From the NCBI RefSeq assembly GCF_014647895.1, contig NZ_BMQB01000005.1:124001-188000 (forward strand): a stretch of DNA of 64,000 nt. The letters run 5' to 3'. The notes under the pieces were generated by a model. It ran no database searches. It was not told the origin of the DNA and saw nothing but the letters and a program-made list of their open reading frames with translations. Made by a program: the position numbers and the translations under genes. Origin of the DNA: Pilimelia anulata (lineage in GTDB: Bacteria > Actinomycetota > Actinomycetes > Mycobacteriales > Micromonosporaceae). Positions 63,787 through 64,000 of this stretch are shown here, piece after piece (the stretch's first letter is position 1; each line of letters begins with the position of its first letter).

Positions 63787-64000
63787 ATGGTGCGGTTGAC
63801 GCAGTACGCCCGCGGCGGCGGGTGCAGTTGCAAGCTGCCGGCCGGCGAGCTGGAGCGCCTGGTCGCCCCGCTCGGCGGCGGCGGGTCCGACGGGGTGCTG
63901 GTGGGGCTCGCGTACGGCGACGACGCCGCCGTCGTCCGGACCCCGGGCGGCAGCCGGGCCACCGTGGCCACCGCGGACTTCTTCGCCCCCGTGGTCGACG
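63787..64000 (+). CDS. selD: Selenide water dikinase SelD, 5' part
   Basis: The first 71 residues are visible before the window end. MVRLTQYARGGGCSCKLPAGELERLVAPLG is the SelD N terminus, with the catalytic Cys/Lys pair in GGCSCK (so this is the Cys form, not a selenoprotein), and GLAYGDDAAVV is the Mg-ATP-binding aspartate region. SelD makes selenophosphate for SelA. It is divergent from selC-selA-selB, completing the selenocysteine pathway. ATG 63787 follows TAGGGT by 6 nt. Confidence 0.93.
   Translation, partial: MVRLTQYARGGGCSCKLPAGELERLVAPLGGGGSDGVLVGLAYGDDAAVVRTPGGSRATVATADFFAPVVD

Overview
The window is very GC-rich (roughly 73-75% by eye), with GTG and TTG starts, stop/start overlaps of the ATGA/GTGA type and many alanine/arginine-rich proteins. 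The gene content (bldC-type regulator, SigE-family sigma factor, futalosine menaquinone genes, Scr1/DUF5753 regulators, actinobacterial HelD) points to an actinomycete. Micromonosporaceae is my best guess, but this is inference from gene style, not a database match. Several genes lack a Shine-Dalgarno sequence and instead carry an ANNNT-type -10 hexamer 6-9 nt before the start codon, so leaderless transcripts look common.

Layout. 1-11997: a mixed region with a partial SRPBCC protein, secreted serine protease, FMN reductase, L,D-transpeptidase, M1 peptidase, mscL, three STAS-domain proteins, a PadR regulator with a likely operator, a DUF559 protein and an oligopeptidase B. 12099-18027: a tightly coupled six-gene operon, hemL - histidine phosphatase - tlpA-like - ccdA - resB - ccsB, for haem supply and cytochrome c maturation. 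18062-19704: a SigE-family sigma factor with a coupled membrane protein. 19781-34061 and 48433-49278: genes of the futalosine menaquinone route (UbiD-like, MqnP-like, UbiX-like, an Lrp regulator, MqnE, two small membrane proteins, and MqnA further away), interleaved with a secreted metalloprotease, bldC, a DEAD-box helicase, a proline-rich membrane protein and an NlpC/P60 hydrolase. 34259-48275: M14 carboxypeptidase, two tandem VOC proteins, a Fic protein, HelD, a MocR/EamA divergent pair, a two-component system and a streptogrisin-like protease. 49441-50751: a chimeric small ORF and a beta-lactamase-fold protein. 50952-54798: a complete paaABCDE operon for phenylacetyl-CoA epoxidation. 54835-57679: an accessory patch with lower-GC spots (frameshifted DUF6879, DUF5753 regulator, AAA ATPase with a nuclease-like tail behind a perfect 36-bp AT-rich palindrome). 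57752-60286: an unrecognised operon with a MauD-like thioredoxin and a Tat-exported Cys/Trp-rich protein. 60331-64000: the selenocysteine system selB-selA-tRNA-Sec with divergent selD (cut off by the window end).

Themes. Menaquinone, cytochrome c, haem, phenylacetate oxidation and selenium genes together describe a respiratory, aromatic-degrading aerobe that also makes selenoproteins. Secreted peptidases and cell-wall enzymes are frequent. The most unusual spots are the MauA/MauD-like operon next to the sel locus (with an in-frame TGA followed by a SECIS-like hairpin), the two large perfect inverted repeats (6924-6978, 56151-56186), the chimeric ORF at 49441 and a tandem-repeat insertion in the ATP lid of a histidine kinase.
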